Shown here: positions 1 to 5,290 of the stretch, piece by piece
Numbering within the stretch: position 1 is the stretch's first letter
Layout: each line of letters starts with the position of its first letter
DNA from: Actinomycetes bacterium
GTDB taxonomy: Bacteria; Actinomycetota; Actinomycetes; Actinomycetales; JAJYRW01
DNA length: 5,596 nt
Direction of reading: 5' to 3'
NCBI GenBank assembly: GCA_021793895.1
Contig: JAJYRW010000114.1
Coordinates: 1-5,596 of the forward strand
The notes under the pieces: model-generated
Database searches by the model: none
Told to the model about the DNA's origin: nothing
What the model saw: the letters and a program-made list of their open reading frames with translations, nothing else
Made by a program: the position numbers and the translations under genes

Positions 1-834
1 CCAAATGATGAATAGTGTCATGGAAATCGCGCCAATTAGTAGAAATATGGGAATTATTGAAACAGGTTTATCCATCGACCAGGTCAGGCCAAAGACGGTG
101 AAGTCTTGTTGTGGCACCCACCAGCCCAGATCCGAGCCCTCAATGACAGCAAAAACGAAGGCGCCCAAGCCGATAACGCTCAGCTGCAGGCCGTCGACGT
201 CTAGGCCGCGGCCGCCGGCTCGCCCGCGCGTGTTGGGAACGAGGAAGAACGCGGCGATGAACAGGATAAGCCCCAGGGGCACGTTAATGAGAAAAATCCA
301 TTCCCATGCGAACGATGAGGTCAGCCAGCCGCCCAGCAGCGGGCCGATGGCGGCGGCGCCGGCCATGACTGCGCCCCAAACACCAAACGCCATTGCGCGG
401 TCTTTGCCCCGAAAAACTGCATTAACTGTTGAAAGTGTGGAGGGCAAAATCAGGGCTCCGCCCACTCCCTGCACCACGCGGGCCCAAATTAATGGCGCTG
501 CGGCATCCGAATTAGCGGCCAACAGGCTGCCAATGACGAAGACGGCGATGCCCGCGACGAAGAGATGTCGTCTTCCCAGCCGGTCCCCCAGTCGGCCCAT
601 GCCCAATAAGAGCGCTGCGAAGACCACCGAGTAGAGGCTGTTGATCCACTGCGCGTCGGTCAAAGTCAAATCGAGGTCTTGAATGATGACGGGCTGCGCC
701 ACGGAGACGATCGTGCCGTCCATCACAATTAGCGCGAGGCCCGCGGCAAGTACTGCCAGGCCGGCCCAAGGGTGGGTAGGGTGCTCGGAGTTGTTCACGC
801 GAGCCACGTTGCCATGGGCAATCGCGCTTGGCAT
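1..834 (-). CDS. DHA2-type (EmrB/QacA-like) MFS multidrug exporter, N-terminal part, runs off the left edge
   Basis: The reading frame is open from ATG at 834 to base 1, giving 278 codons with no stop, so the C-terminus lies outside the window. After a short cytoplasmic N-terminus, hydrophobic helices begin near residue 24. The first holds LIVMDGTIVSVAQP, the D-x-T-I-V-x-V-A-x-P signature of drug:H+ antiporters. MGRLGDRLGRRHLF (about residues 79-92) is MFS motif A in the first cytoplasmic loop. GPLLGGWLTSSFAWEWIFLI followed by NVPLG (about 164-188) is the motif C region typical of DHA2 (14-helix) exporters. The family pumps drugs or cationic compounds out using proton motive force; the substrate here cannot be read. 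The gene begins 56 bp after the lipoprotein stop, and no convincing promoter lies between, so co-transcription is possible. The start is the only ATG before the first helix after an in-frame stop at 898-900. A modest AGGA lies 11 nt upstream, farther than ideal. A long plus-strand ORF over the same bases is a shadow. Confidence 0.93.
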   Translation of the reverse strand, partial: MPSAIAHGNVARVNNSEHPTHPWAGLAVLAAGLALIVMDGTIVSVAQPVIIQDLDLTLTDAQWINSLYSVVFAALLLGMGRLGDRLGRRHLFVAGIAVFVIGSLLAANSDAAAPLIWARVVQGVGGALILPSTLSTVNAVFRGKDRAMAFGVWGAVMAGAAAIGPLLGGWLTSSFAWEWIFLINVPLGLILFIAAFFLVPNTRGRAGGRGLDVDGLQLSVIGLGAFVFAVIEGSDLGWWVPQQDFTVFGLTWSMDKPVSIIPIFLLIGAISMTLFIIW

Positions 835-890
835 TTTGGCGCAAATCCTGCACCCGTGCTGCTGGGCATGCTGTGGATTTTGCGGTTTAG

Positions 891-1442
891 CTACTGGTTA
901 AATTTTGCCTCGACCACTGCTTGTTCTTCACCGGCAGAGGCCGCTTCGTTTTCAATGCGCAATTCGACGGTGTCGTCATTTTCGGTATTCGTGTAGGTCA
1001 CGAACACCGAACCGGCTCCGGCATCGTGTGCGGTCTGGTCCCAGTGCGGGCCTCCGGCCTGGCCGTAATCGGTTAATGTATCGATGACTTCGTCATTGGC
1101 GAATTGATGCATTTGGTTTTCATCACCATTGCCCCACGCGATTATGAGCGCGTCGGCGTGATCGACCGGATCATGTGGAATGGCCGCGGGTTCGTCCGGG
1201 TCCGAGGTATAAGTTTCTGACGGGCTGGGGCTGGACTTTGATGGACTGGAAGTAGGTGTCTCGTCATCTTCCGAATCGCCAGGTGTGGTCGGGGTGGGTG
1301 CGGGCGCATTTTCGTCTGACTGATTGGTGTCGGAGGGCTGGGGGGAAGGAGTGGCCTCGTCATTTTGTGAACCGCAGCCGGCAAATAAGAGCACCGTAAA
1401 TGAGATGGTGCCAAGCAGTTTTGTTGCAGAGATGAAAGCCAT
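891..1442 (-). CDS. Putative secreted lipoprotein with Pro/Ser/Thr-rich linker
   Basis: The protein has 183 residues. Residues 1-22 form a hydrophobic signal peptide (MAFISATKLLGTISFTVLLF) ending in A-G-C23, a lipobox-like site with Phe at -3. Cys23 would be lipidated and anchor the protein on the outer face of the membrane. Residues 26-90 are a low-complexity, acidic, Pro/Ser/Thr-rich spacer typical of actinobacterial lipoproteins that cross the cell wall. Residues 93-183 form a small globular domain starting VDHADALIIAWGNGDENQM. Its pattern resembles the helix-plus-sheet layout of NTF2-like domains in actinobacterial lipoproteins, but that is only an impression. I do not recognise the gene and assign no function. 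The start at 1442 is preferred because AAGG lies 7 nt upstream and the signal peptide begins there. A longer frame opens at TTG 1499 but adds a histidine-rich stretch unlike a signal peptide. The gene lies 103 bp downstream of the ABC permease and 56 bp upstream of the MFS gene. Confidence 0.85.
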   Translation of the reverse strand: MAFISATKLLGTISFTVLLFAGCGSQNDEATPSPQPSDTNQSDENAPAPTPTTPGDSEDDETPTSSPSKSSPSPSETYTSDPDEPAAIPHDPVDHADALIIAWGNGDENQMHQFANDEVIDTLTDYGQAGGPHWDQTAHDAGAGSVFVTYTNTENDDTVELRIENEAASAGEEQAVVEAKFNQ

Positions 1443-1475
1443 GATGTGCCTTGGCAAATATTGGGTGCAGTGGCC

Positions 1476-1495
1476 CAATCCATGATGCTGGATTG
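1476..1495. repeat. 7-bp inverted repeat upstream of the lipoprotein gene
   Basis: CAATCCA (1476-1482) and TGGATTG (1489-1495) are perfect inverted copies separated by 6 nt. A second overlapping pair, ATTGGG (1460-1465) and CCCAAT (1474-1479), shares bases with it, so two alternative hairpins are possible. The repeat overlaps a minus-strand TTGACA at 1494-1499, but no good -10 box follows at 16-18 nt. It may be an operator or a short RNA hairpin in the 103-bp gap after the permease gene. The rest of that gap (about 1500-1545) is GC-rich with nothing I can name. Confidence 0.4.
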
Positions 1496-1545
1496 TCAAA
1501 GTGGCGCAACTGGGATTTTTCGCAAGCGGGGCGGGGCGGTGAAAA

Positions 1546-2346
1546 TCAGCGACCCAGTTCCAAGTTTTGCCAGGTGCGCCAGGTAAAGACTGCTCCTGCC
1601 ACCCCCACAGCTAGTGACAGTGAAAGTTGGGCGGCATTTACAGCGCTGCCGTTACTCATTGCCCACAGCGCCGGAGCTGTGAAGGGAAACCAGCCGCCGA
1701 TTCCCGCTAGCCCTCCGACCTGAGAAAATATGGCCAGGCAGATCGCACCGCCCACGGCGGCCAGGATGGAGCGCGATTGTGCCGCGAGCCAGGCGACGGG
1801 TGTGGTGATAGCAGCCGTGAAAATTGTCAACGCCCACTGGCGAAAAAGCCCCTGCCAAACCTCACCTGTGGGCAGGCCGTAGGAAAAGGCAAGACCGAGA
1901 CTGAGGATTCCCAAAGTCAATGCGGTACTAATAATCACGGCCCAGATGGCGTAAACAACTAGTTTCGCCCCGGCGATGCGGCCCCGGCTGATGGGGAGAG
2001 CGAATAATCCGGCAATGGTTCCGTCGGTGAATTCGCGAGCTATGAGCCAGGCAAGAACCACTCCAAACCCGATGAGTCCGCCGGCTGCAGTTATTTGGCC
2101 CGCCCCCAGTAAGAGCCCGTCCCAGTTCAGGTTGGCGGCTGGGCCGGCTTGGGCAATGAGTTCTTCGTTGCCGCTTGCTACACCGGCCGTAATACCAGTC
2201 AGCAACGCAAGTGTTCCCACGATTAAAGCGCTCGAAGCAATGATGCCCACCAGGGAGCGCCGCAATTTGTGGGCCTCAGCTCGGATTGCCGTACCGAGCC
2301 CCGGGCGTGCGGCTATTTTGCTTATGCTCAGAGTGCGCGAATTCAT
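1546..2346 (-). CDS. ABC-2 type transporter permease
   Basis: The protein has 266 residues and about six membrane helices (roughly 32-52, 83-103, 128-152, 170-189, 194-212 and 240-256). AREFTDGTIAGLFALPISR (103-121), followed by GRIAGAKLVV, is the conserved stretch of ABC-2 permeases in which an acidic residue and Gly-Thr precede a Pro-(Ile/Leu)-Ser-Arg turn and a lysine. Such permeases pair with a separate BcrA/NatA-like ATPase to export drugs, peptides or lipids; which one cannot be told here. The ATPase gene lies directly upstream with 10 nt between its stop and this ATG. GAGG, overlapping that stop codon (TTGAGG), serves as the ribosome-binding site 8 nt before the ATG, so translation is probably coupled. 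The gene is part of the tetR-ATPase-permease operon. The basic N-terminal segment (residues 10-30) is cytoplasmic. Nothing looks truncated. Confidence 0.9.
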   Translation of the reverse strand: MNSRTLSISKIAARPGLGTAIRAEAHKLRRSLVGIIASSALIVGTLALLTGITAGVASGNEELIAQAGPAANLNWDGLLLGAGQITAAGGLIGFGVVLAWLIAREFTDGTIAGLFALPISRGRIAGAKLVVYAIWAVIISTALTLGILSLGLAFSYGLPTGEVWQGLFRQWALTIFTAAITTPVAWLAAQSRSILAAVGGAICLAIFSQVGGLAGIGGWFPFTAPALWAMSNGSAVNAAQLSLSLAVGVAGAVFTWRTWQNLELGR

Positions 2347-2356
2347 AGCTGCAGCC

Positions 2357-3106
2357 TCAATTCGGCTCGGCCGCCGCGCTCTCTAGCATTTGAGCATGGG
2401 CGGCAGTTTGGCGGTTACGGTCATCCACGTGGATCCGGTTAAAGAAGGTCCGCTCCAAATCAGGGCCGGTGGTGTGCAGCTCGCCGATTAGTCGCCCGTG
2501 ATTCATTAGGATGATGCGATCTGCAATCCGCGCTACTTCGTCCAAATGATGGCTGCTGACCAGGATCGCTGCTCCGCTTTGAGCGCTTTTAGTTAGCTCA
2601 TTTCGCAGGAAAATAACTGATGCGGGATCCAAAGAATTCGATGGTTCATCGAGAAATATCAAATCGGGATCATGTTGCAGGGCTGCTGCTAAACCCACGC
2701 GCTGGCGATTGCCCAGCGATAGTTGGCTAAAGGGCCGCCGCGCAAGTGGTTCCAAGCCCCAGGTTTCGATCGCTTCGGTGACGCAGTCCCTATCAGCGCC
2801 ACGCAGAGAAGCGGCGAGTTGCAGATTTTCAGCCGTACTGAGCTCTGGATAAGCAAGCGCTGTTTCCACGGCCGCGCCCACATGTGCCCATTTCTGGATT
2901 GGCAGCTGACCTAGCGGCGTGCCAAAGATCTCGATGTGACCATCTTGTGGTCGGAGCATTTCTAGCGCCAAGCGCATCAGCGTTGTTTTGCCCGCGCCAT
3001 TCAGGCCAATTAGGGCGAGGATTTCGCCAGGATCGACGCCGAATGTTAATTCTTCAACTCCGGCGCCATTAGGGAATTTTCGAGTGACGCCTGCAAAGCG
3101 AAGCAT
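2357..3106 (-). CDS. ABC transporter ATP-binding protein (BcrA/DrrA/NatA-like)
   Basis: The protein is a complete 249-residue nucleotide-binding subunit. Walker A is GLNGAGKTT (34-42), and the ABC signature is LSLGNRQR (129-136), with Leu in place of the usual second Gly-side residue, as is common in ABC-2 exporter ATPases. Walker B is LIFLDEP (149-155), the D-loop NSLDP (157-161) and the H-loop histidine H186 in SSHHLDEV. The Q-loop region reads VGAAVETALAYPELSTAENL, with Glu where many ABC ATPases have Gln. This is the pattern of bacitracin/lantibiotic/daunorubicin self-protection transporters (BcrA, DrrA). The protein binds the cytoplasmic side of the permease encoded next and powers export. 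The ATG overlaps the tetR stop by one base (TAATG), and a strong GGAGG lies 6 nt upstream, inside the end of tetR. The substrate is unknown; an antimicrobial is the natural guess from the neighbours but is inference. Confidence 0.95.
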   Translation of the reverse strand: MLRFAGVTRKFPNGAGVEELTFGVDPGEILALIGLNGAGKTTLMRLALEMLRPQDGHIEIFGTPLGQLPIQKWAHVGAAVETALAYPELSTAENLQLAASLRGADRDCVTEAIETWGLEPLARRPFSQLSLGNRQRVGLAAALQHDPDLIFLDEPSNSLDPASVIFLRNELTKSAQSGAAILVSSHHLDEVARIADRIILMNHGRLIGELHTTGPDLERTFFNRIHVDDRNRQTAAHAQMLESAAAEPN

Positions 3107-3651
3107 TAGGAACCTCCAAGTAGATCTAAGGCGTCATCGATTACTTGGCCCAGGTCCGCCTGCTCTGAATTGGCCCAGGTGAGTAACGCTGCACTCAGGC
3201 CGGCGATGACGGCAGCGGTAGCCACGCCGGCTACTTCAGCGGGAACACCCCTTTCGATCAGTGCCTCGGTTAAGGCAGCCCGTGTCTCGTTAGTGTTTCG
3301 TTCGATCGCTCCCTGCAAATTTGGTGTTTGGGCGATAAGGAGTAGGGAGGCACGCAGGGCATTCACGGAATCTGCATCGATGCTGTGCCAAGTCGTGCGC
3401 ACTGCCTCGGTTAATGCCCGCATCGGGGACTCATGAGCTGGGCGCTGGCGAACCTCATCTGCAATGACGGCATCGAAGGGATCTTCTAAAAGCAGGGCCT
3501 CCTTCGATGGAAAATGGCGAAAAAGTGTCATCTCGCTCACGCCCGCCCGCTGGGCGATTTGCGCAGTGCCGGTAGCGGCATAGCCCTGCGTCATAAACAG
3601 CTGCATGGCCACTTCTTGCAGGCGGTCGTGGGTTTTTTGCCAGCGCGACAT
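3106..3651 (-). CDS. TetR/AcrR-family transcriptional repressor of the downstream ABC operon
   Basis: The protein has 181 residues from ATG 3651. Residues 8-50 form the TetR DNA-binding domain: RLQEVAMQLFMTQGY, then a helix-turn-helix TAQIAQRAGVSEMTLFRHF, then PSKEALL. The rest is a helical ligand-binding and dimerisation domain with no family signature I can name. It probably represses its own operon (tetR, ABC ATPase, ABC permease) and is released by the exported compound, as is usual for TetR proteins beside exporters. The start was chosen because a promoter (TTGACG-17 nt-TAACAT) places its transcription start exactly on this ATG, 7 nt after the -10 box. No Shine-Dalgarno sequence precedes it, so the mRNA is probably leaderless. 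A longer frame from TTG 3687 would begin inside the -35 box and translate the operator, which is unlikely; ATG 3673-3675 has the same problem. The stop TAA overlaps the ATPase ATG. Confidence 0.92.
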   Translation of the reverse strand: MSRWQKTHDRLQEVAMQLFMTQGYAATGTAQIAQRAGVSEMTLFRHFPSKEALLLEDPFDAVIADEVRQRPAHESPMRALTEAVRTTWHSIDADSVNALRASLLLIAQTPNLQGAIERNTNETRAALTEALIERGVPAEVAGVATAAVIAGLSAALLTWANSEQADLGQVIDDALDLLGGS

Positions 3652-3682
3652 GGCTGCAATGTTAGTTACTAACATTGCAGCC
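3652..3682. promoter_or_regulatory. 31-bp perfect palindromic operator over the tetR promoter
   Basis: GGCTGCAATGTTAGT (3652-3666), a single central T (3667) and ACTAACATTGCAGCC (3668-3682) form a perfect 15-bp inverted repeat. It touches the -35 box by one base, covers the spacer and -10 box, and ends on the base before the tetR ATG. A TetR dimer (or pair of dimers) bound here would block RNA polymerase and also mask the start codon region. The length, perfect symmetry and position next to a TetR gene make this the likely autorepression site. That the protein binds it is inference. Confidence 0.88.
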
Positions 3683-3687
3683 GTCAA
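3659..3687 (-). promoter_or_regulatory. tetR-ABC operon promoter, apparently leaderless
   Basis: On the minus strand, TTGACG (3682-3687) is followed by a 17-nt spacer and TAACAT (3659-3664), close to the housekeeping sigma consensus and to the actinobacterial TAnnnT -10 form. Seven nt later comes the A of the tetR ATG (3651), the usual distance to a transcription start, so mRNA would begin at the start codon. The -35 box contains the arr stop codon (TGA, 3684-3686), so this promoter lies within the end of arr. Confidence 0.82.
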
Positions 3688-4127
3688 TCGTCTATTATTG
3701 CGCGCCCTTCCCGCTCGAGTTCGGCCAGCGAATTGCGCATCTGTGCAATTTGCTCCGGCGTGTGGCCGGTCCAGTGCGCTAGCTCACCGACAATTCGCAC
3801 GGGATCAACTGAGCGGAATGACAGAGTCGGGTTTCCGGGAAACCGCTTATCGGTCACGTTGGGATCATCTTCATATTGCCCTAGCGGTTCAACGATGTAG
3901 ATCCGCTCATGCCCGTCGCCAGCAGCAAGTTCAGCGCCCCAGGCGGCGGCGTCGAGCGTTTTGGTGAAGTAGACGTGGTTCGAAATGCGCCCCTTTTCGA
4001 AGTTGGAAATTTGCCCGGGGCTCAGCACTGCACCGACTTCGAATTTTGCTTTTGTGCCATGTAGGAAGGCACCAGATTCATGCGGCTCAAATGGAACGGG
4101 CGGAGTGCGGCGGTCGTTTTGCTGCAT
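3684..4127 (-). CDS. arr: Arr, rifamycin (rifampin) NAD+-dependent ADP-ribosyltransferase
   Basis: Arr transfers ADP-ribose from NAD+ to the C23 hydroxyl of the rifamycin ansa bridge, which stops the drug binding RNA polymerase; it is a small cytoplasmic enzyme. The sequence follows mycobacterial Arr throughout: PFEPHESGAFLHGTKA, then SNFEKGR..NHVYFTKTLDAA, then WGAELAAG, IYIVEPLG, YEDDPNVTDK and FPGNPT. The three residues known to matter in Arr (His19, Tyr49 and Asp84 in Mycobacterium smegmatis) align with the His of LHGT, the Tyr of HVYFT and the second Asp of YEDDPN, at the same mutual spacings. The product is 147 residues, normal for the family. The start at 4127 has GGAG 6 nt upstream. 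ATG 4139, four codons earlier, has no ribosome-binding site but lies 7 nt after a TAATTT box and could be a leaderless start. The stop lies inside the tetR promoter, and erm lies upstream. Identification is firm; only the start is open. Confidence 0.95.
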   Translation of the reverse strand: MQQNDRRTPPVPFEPHESGAFLHGTKAKFEVGAVLSPGQISNFEKGRISNHVYFTKTLDAAAWGAELAAGDGHERIYIVEPLGQYEDDPNVTDKRFPGNPTLSFRSVDPVRIVGELAHWTGHTPEQIAQMRNSLAELEREGRAIIDD

Positions 4128-4146
4128 AGATTTCTCCATTTTCTGA

Positions 4147-4175
4147 AAATTAGGACTAAAACAGACTCCCGACAG
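4147..4175 (-). promoter_or_regulatory. Candidate arr promoter
   Basis: TAATTT (4147-4152, minus strand) fits the TAnnnT -10 form and lies exactly 7 nt before ATG 4139, the same geometry as the tetR and erm-leader promoters here. The -35 position (about CTGTCG, 4170-4175, 17-nt spacer) is poor, so an activator or a different upstream promoter may be needed. A second possible -10, TATCAT, lies at about 4248-4253, upstream of the left inverted-repeat copy, also without a good -35 box. Confidence 0.45.
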
Positions 4176-4218
4176 GTAGGGAGGAGTTCAGGTAAGCGTA
4201 TGTAGTGCTCAGGTTGGC

Positions 4219-4237
4219 GGGGTTCTGACGTAACCCC
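4219..4237. promoter_or_regulatory. 19-bp inverted repeat, rifamycin-associated-element-like
   Basis: GGGGTTCTGACGTAACCCC is a 6-bp perfect inverted repeat around a 7-nt centre, about 80 bp upstream of the arr start. A near copy, inverted and with one changed base, lies at 4312-4330. Rifamycin-inactivation genes of actinomycetes are known to carry a 19-bp GGGG...CCCC inverted repeat upstream (the rifamycin-associated element, RAE) that is needed for rifampin induction. Length, GGGG/CCCC ends and position before arr match my recollection of it, but the inner bases differ from what I remember. Assignment is tentative. On the plus strand the hairpin is followed by CTAG and six Ts (4242-4247), which looks like a terminator, but no plus-strand gene reads into it. 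Confidence 0.4.
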
Positions 4238-4267
4238 CTAGTTTTTTAGATGATAATCGCGGTTTTG

Positions 4268-4304
4268 AGTCACTTCAGTCACATCAGTAGCGTTCAGTCA
4301 CATT
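4268..4304. repeat. Degenerate 9-10 bp tandem repeat (AGTCACWTC)
   Basis: Between the two inverted-repeat arms, AGTCACTTC, AGTCACATC, AGTAGCGTTC and AGTCACATT follow each other directly. Three of the four units keep AGTCAC, and an 11-mer TTCAGTCACAT occurs twice, 19 nt apart. Such head-to-tail short units resemble iterated binding sites for a regulator or replication-type protein. No protein that would bind them can be identified in this window. Confidence 0.6.
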
Positions 4305-4368
4305 TCCCAAAGGGGTTACGTCAGAACTCCGCCAAACACGCGAGTATCGCGACTTGAGCATGGCGGGT

Positions 4369-5151
4369 TTATCTATCCATCACCTCTTTTCGCTTCTCCA
4401 ACGCATTCCAAAGCCCCACCCACTGTTTCGGCCTGATCTGGCGTGGAAGTACGCCCGGATCAATGCCCATCTCGCGAAGAACCTTGCGGGCGCCGCGACG
4501 CTCAATCCGAGCCGCGGTAGCAAATATCGCAGTAAATGTTTTTCCGCGGCCGGTAAAAACTCTGCGCACAAGACGCTCGTAACTGGACCGTTGCTCGGGA
4601 GCTATTAGCGGACGCTTTCGCCGGTTAATGGTGATTATTCCGCCGTCCACGCTCGGACGCGGCGTAAATCCCCATGCTGGAACACGACCTTCTAAGGAGA
4701 TCTCAAACCAGGGCGCGGCTTGCGCGCTCATCAGGGTTCCTCCCCCAACACTGGCTCGTTTTTTCGCCACTTCCCACTGCGTCATTAACACCGCGTTTTG
4801 CCACGTCCCCTCCGCTAAAAGGCGACGCAAAATTGGAGTAGTGAGGTGGAATGGCAAATTTCCCACAATCGTTGGACTATCTAATTGGCATTGCAAAACG
4901 TCACCGTGCCGAACACAAACCTCGGGAAAGCGTTGTTTAAGCTTCGCCACGCGTCGCTCATCAAGCTCGATTACGGTAAGCGGGCGCCGCAAAGCAAGCA
5001 GGCGGCGCGTTACCGCTCCATCGCCAGGACCAATTTCAAGGATCTCTCCGGATGTTCGCGCCGCTAACTCTACGATCAGCCGCAGCGTCGGCTTATGATG
5101 CAAAAAATTTTGGCCAAGTTCGTGTCGGCCGCCAAAGGATGAATGAGGCAT
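4369..5151 (-). CDS. erm: Erm(X)-like 23S rRNA (adenine-N6)-methyltransferase, macrolide-lincosamide-streptogramin B resistance
   Basis: Erm enzymes methylate N6 of A2058 in 23S rRNA using S-adenosylmethionine, which blocks macrolides, lincosamides and streptogramin B at the exit tunnel. The 260-residue protein has GRHELGQNFL (8-17, motif X), ILEIGPGDGAVT (37-48, SAM motif I), the acidic VIELD (60-64, motif II), HGDVL (82-86, motif III) and the catalytic GNLPFHLTT (97-105, motif IV). QWEVAKKRASVG (125-136) and PRPSVDGG (164-171) are typical of actinobacterial Erm(X)-type enzymes and set it apart from KsgA/Dim1. It lacks the long Arg-rich tail of Erm(X), which is about 284 residues as I recall. 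It is recognisably diverged from Erm(X), so I give the family symbol only. GGAG at 5159-5162, 7 nt before ATG 5151, fixes the start; the same bases can pair with upstream RNA. A leader peptide with a macrolide-arrest motif precedes it, implying drug-inducible expression. No clear terminator follows. Confidence 0.95.
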   Translation of the reverse strand: MPHSSFGGRHELGQNFLHHKPTLRLIVELAARTSGEILEIGPGDGAVTRRLLALRRPLTVIELDERRVAKLKQRFPEVCVRHGDVLQCQLDSPTIVGNLPFHLTTPILRRLLAEGTWQNAVLMTQWEVAKKRASVGGGTLMSAQAAPWFEISLEGRVPAWGFTPRPSVDGGIITINRRKRPLIAPEQRSSYERLVRRVFTGRGKTFTAIFATAARIERRGARKVLREMGIDPGVLPRQIRPKQWVGLWNALEKRKEVMDR

Positions 5152-5211
5152 AACAGCACTCCGAAAATAAACAGGGGTGGAGCGCCTCGAAAATTAGCGG
5201 CGTCAAGTATG

Positions 5212-5249
5212 AAAAAAGGGGCCGCTCCCGAAGCGCAGGACTTTCGGAG
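5212..5249 (-). terminator. Possible attenuator hairpin with U6 tract inside the erm leader
   Basis: On the minus strand, hairpin CTCCGAAAG/CTTCGGGAG (5225-5249, 7-nt loop) is followed by CGGCCCC and six Ts (5212-5217). The gap between stem and U tract is long for a good terminator. A larger alternative stem, GGTCGCTCC (5276-5284) with GGAGCGGCC (5220-5228, one G-U), would end 2 nt before the U tract. Premature termination in the leader is therefore possible besides, or instead of, control at translation. Confidence 0.35.
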
Positions 5250-5290
5250 AGACGGCAGGCTGCGTCAGTAAGACTGGAGCGACCGTGCCG

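Larger units (their letters stand above)
4214..4335. repeat. Pair of inverted 24-bp repeats in the erm-arr intergenic region
   Basis: The 24 bases at 4214-4237 (starting TTGGCGG, ending GTAACCCC) recur inverted at 4312-4335 with 23 of 24 identical; the one difference makes GGGG into GGAG in the right copy. The arms enclose 74 bp and span 122 bp in all. Long arms with a short AT-richer centre would fit a miniature transposable element, but I see no target-site duplication (flanks TGCTCAGG and ACACGCGA differ). They could also be two copies of a protein-binding site or solitary transposon ends. No transposase gene is present. The rest of the noncoding region, 4140-4213 and 4336-4368, holds only the candidate arr promoter and a 5-bp hairpin (4339-4351). 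Confidence 0.8.

Noticed and set aside
5..634. Plus-strand 209-aa open frame
   Set aside because: It lies opposite the MFS gene, which has clear family motifs on the minus strand; its translation is Pro/Arg/Ser-rich with no recognisable domain.
1443..1499. Extended lipoprotein start at TTG 1499
   Set aside because: It would add 19 residues with several His and a Cys before the signal peptide; ATG 1442 has AAGG upstream and a proper signal peptide.
3652..3687. Extended tetR start at TTG 3687 or ATG 3675
   Set aside because: These starts lie in the -35 box and the operator palindrome, and no ribosome-binding site supports them. ATG 3651 fits the promoter exactly.
4312..4351. Terminator for erm (hairpin CGCGA/TCGCG at 4339-4351, or the right inverted-repeat hairpin)
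   Set aside because: Neither is followed on the minus strand by more than three Ts, so I do not call an intrinsic terminator.
4251..4358. Plus-strand frame of about 35 codons across the tandem repeats
   Set aside because: Its repetitive Ser-His content comes from the AGTCAC repeats; there is no ribosome-binding site and no other plus-strand gene.
4284..4361. Minus-strand 25-codon frame between erm and arr as an arr leader peptide
   Set aside because: No ribosome-binding site or promoter fits, the frame runs through the inverted repeat, and rifamycin does not act on ribosomes, so a stalling leader is not expected.
4369..5151. KsgA/Dim1 rRNA dimethyltransferase instead of Erm
   Set aside because: KsgA shares GQNFL and the SAM motifs, but QWEVAKKRASVG, NLPFHLTT and the stalling leader fit actinobacterial Erm(X)-type enzymes.
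5200..5217. WhiB7-type promoter (TTTTTT then TTGACG) close to erm
   Set aside because: No acceptable -10 box lies 16-19 nt after TTGACG at 5200-5205; the upstream TTGACA/TAAAGT pair is much better, and the T run fits the attenuator reading.
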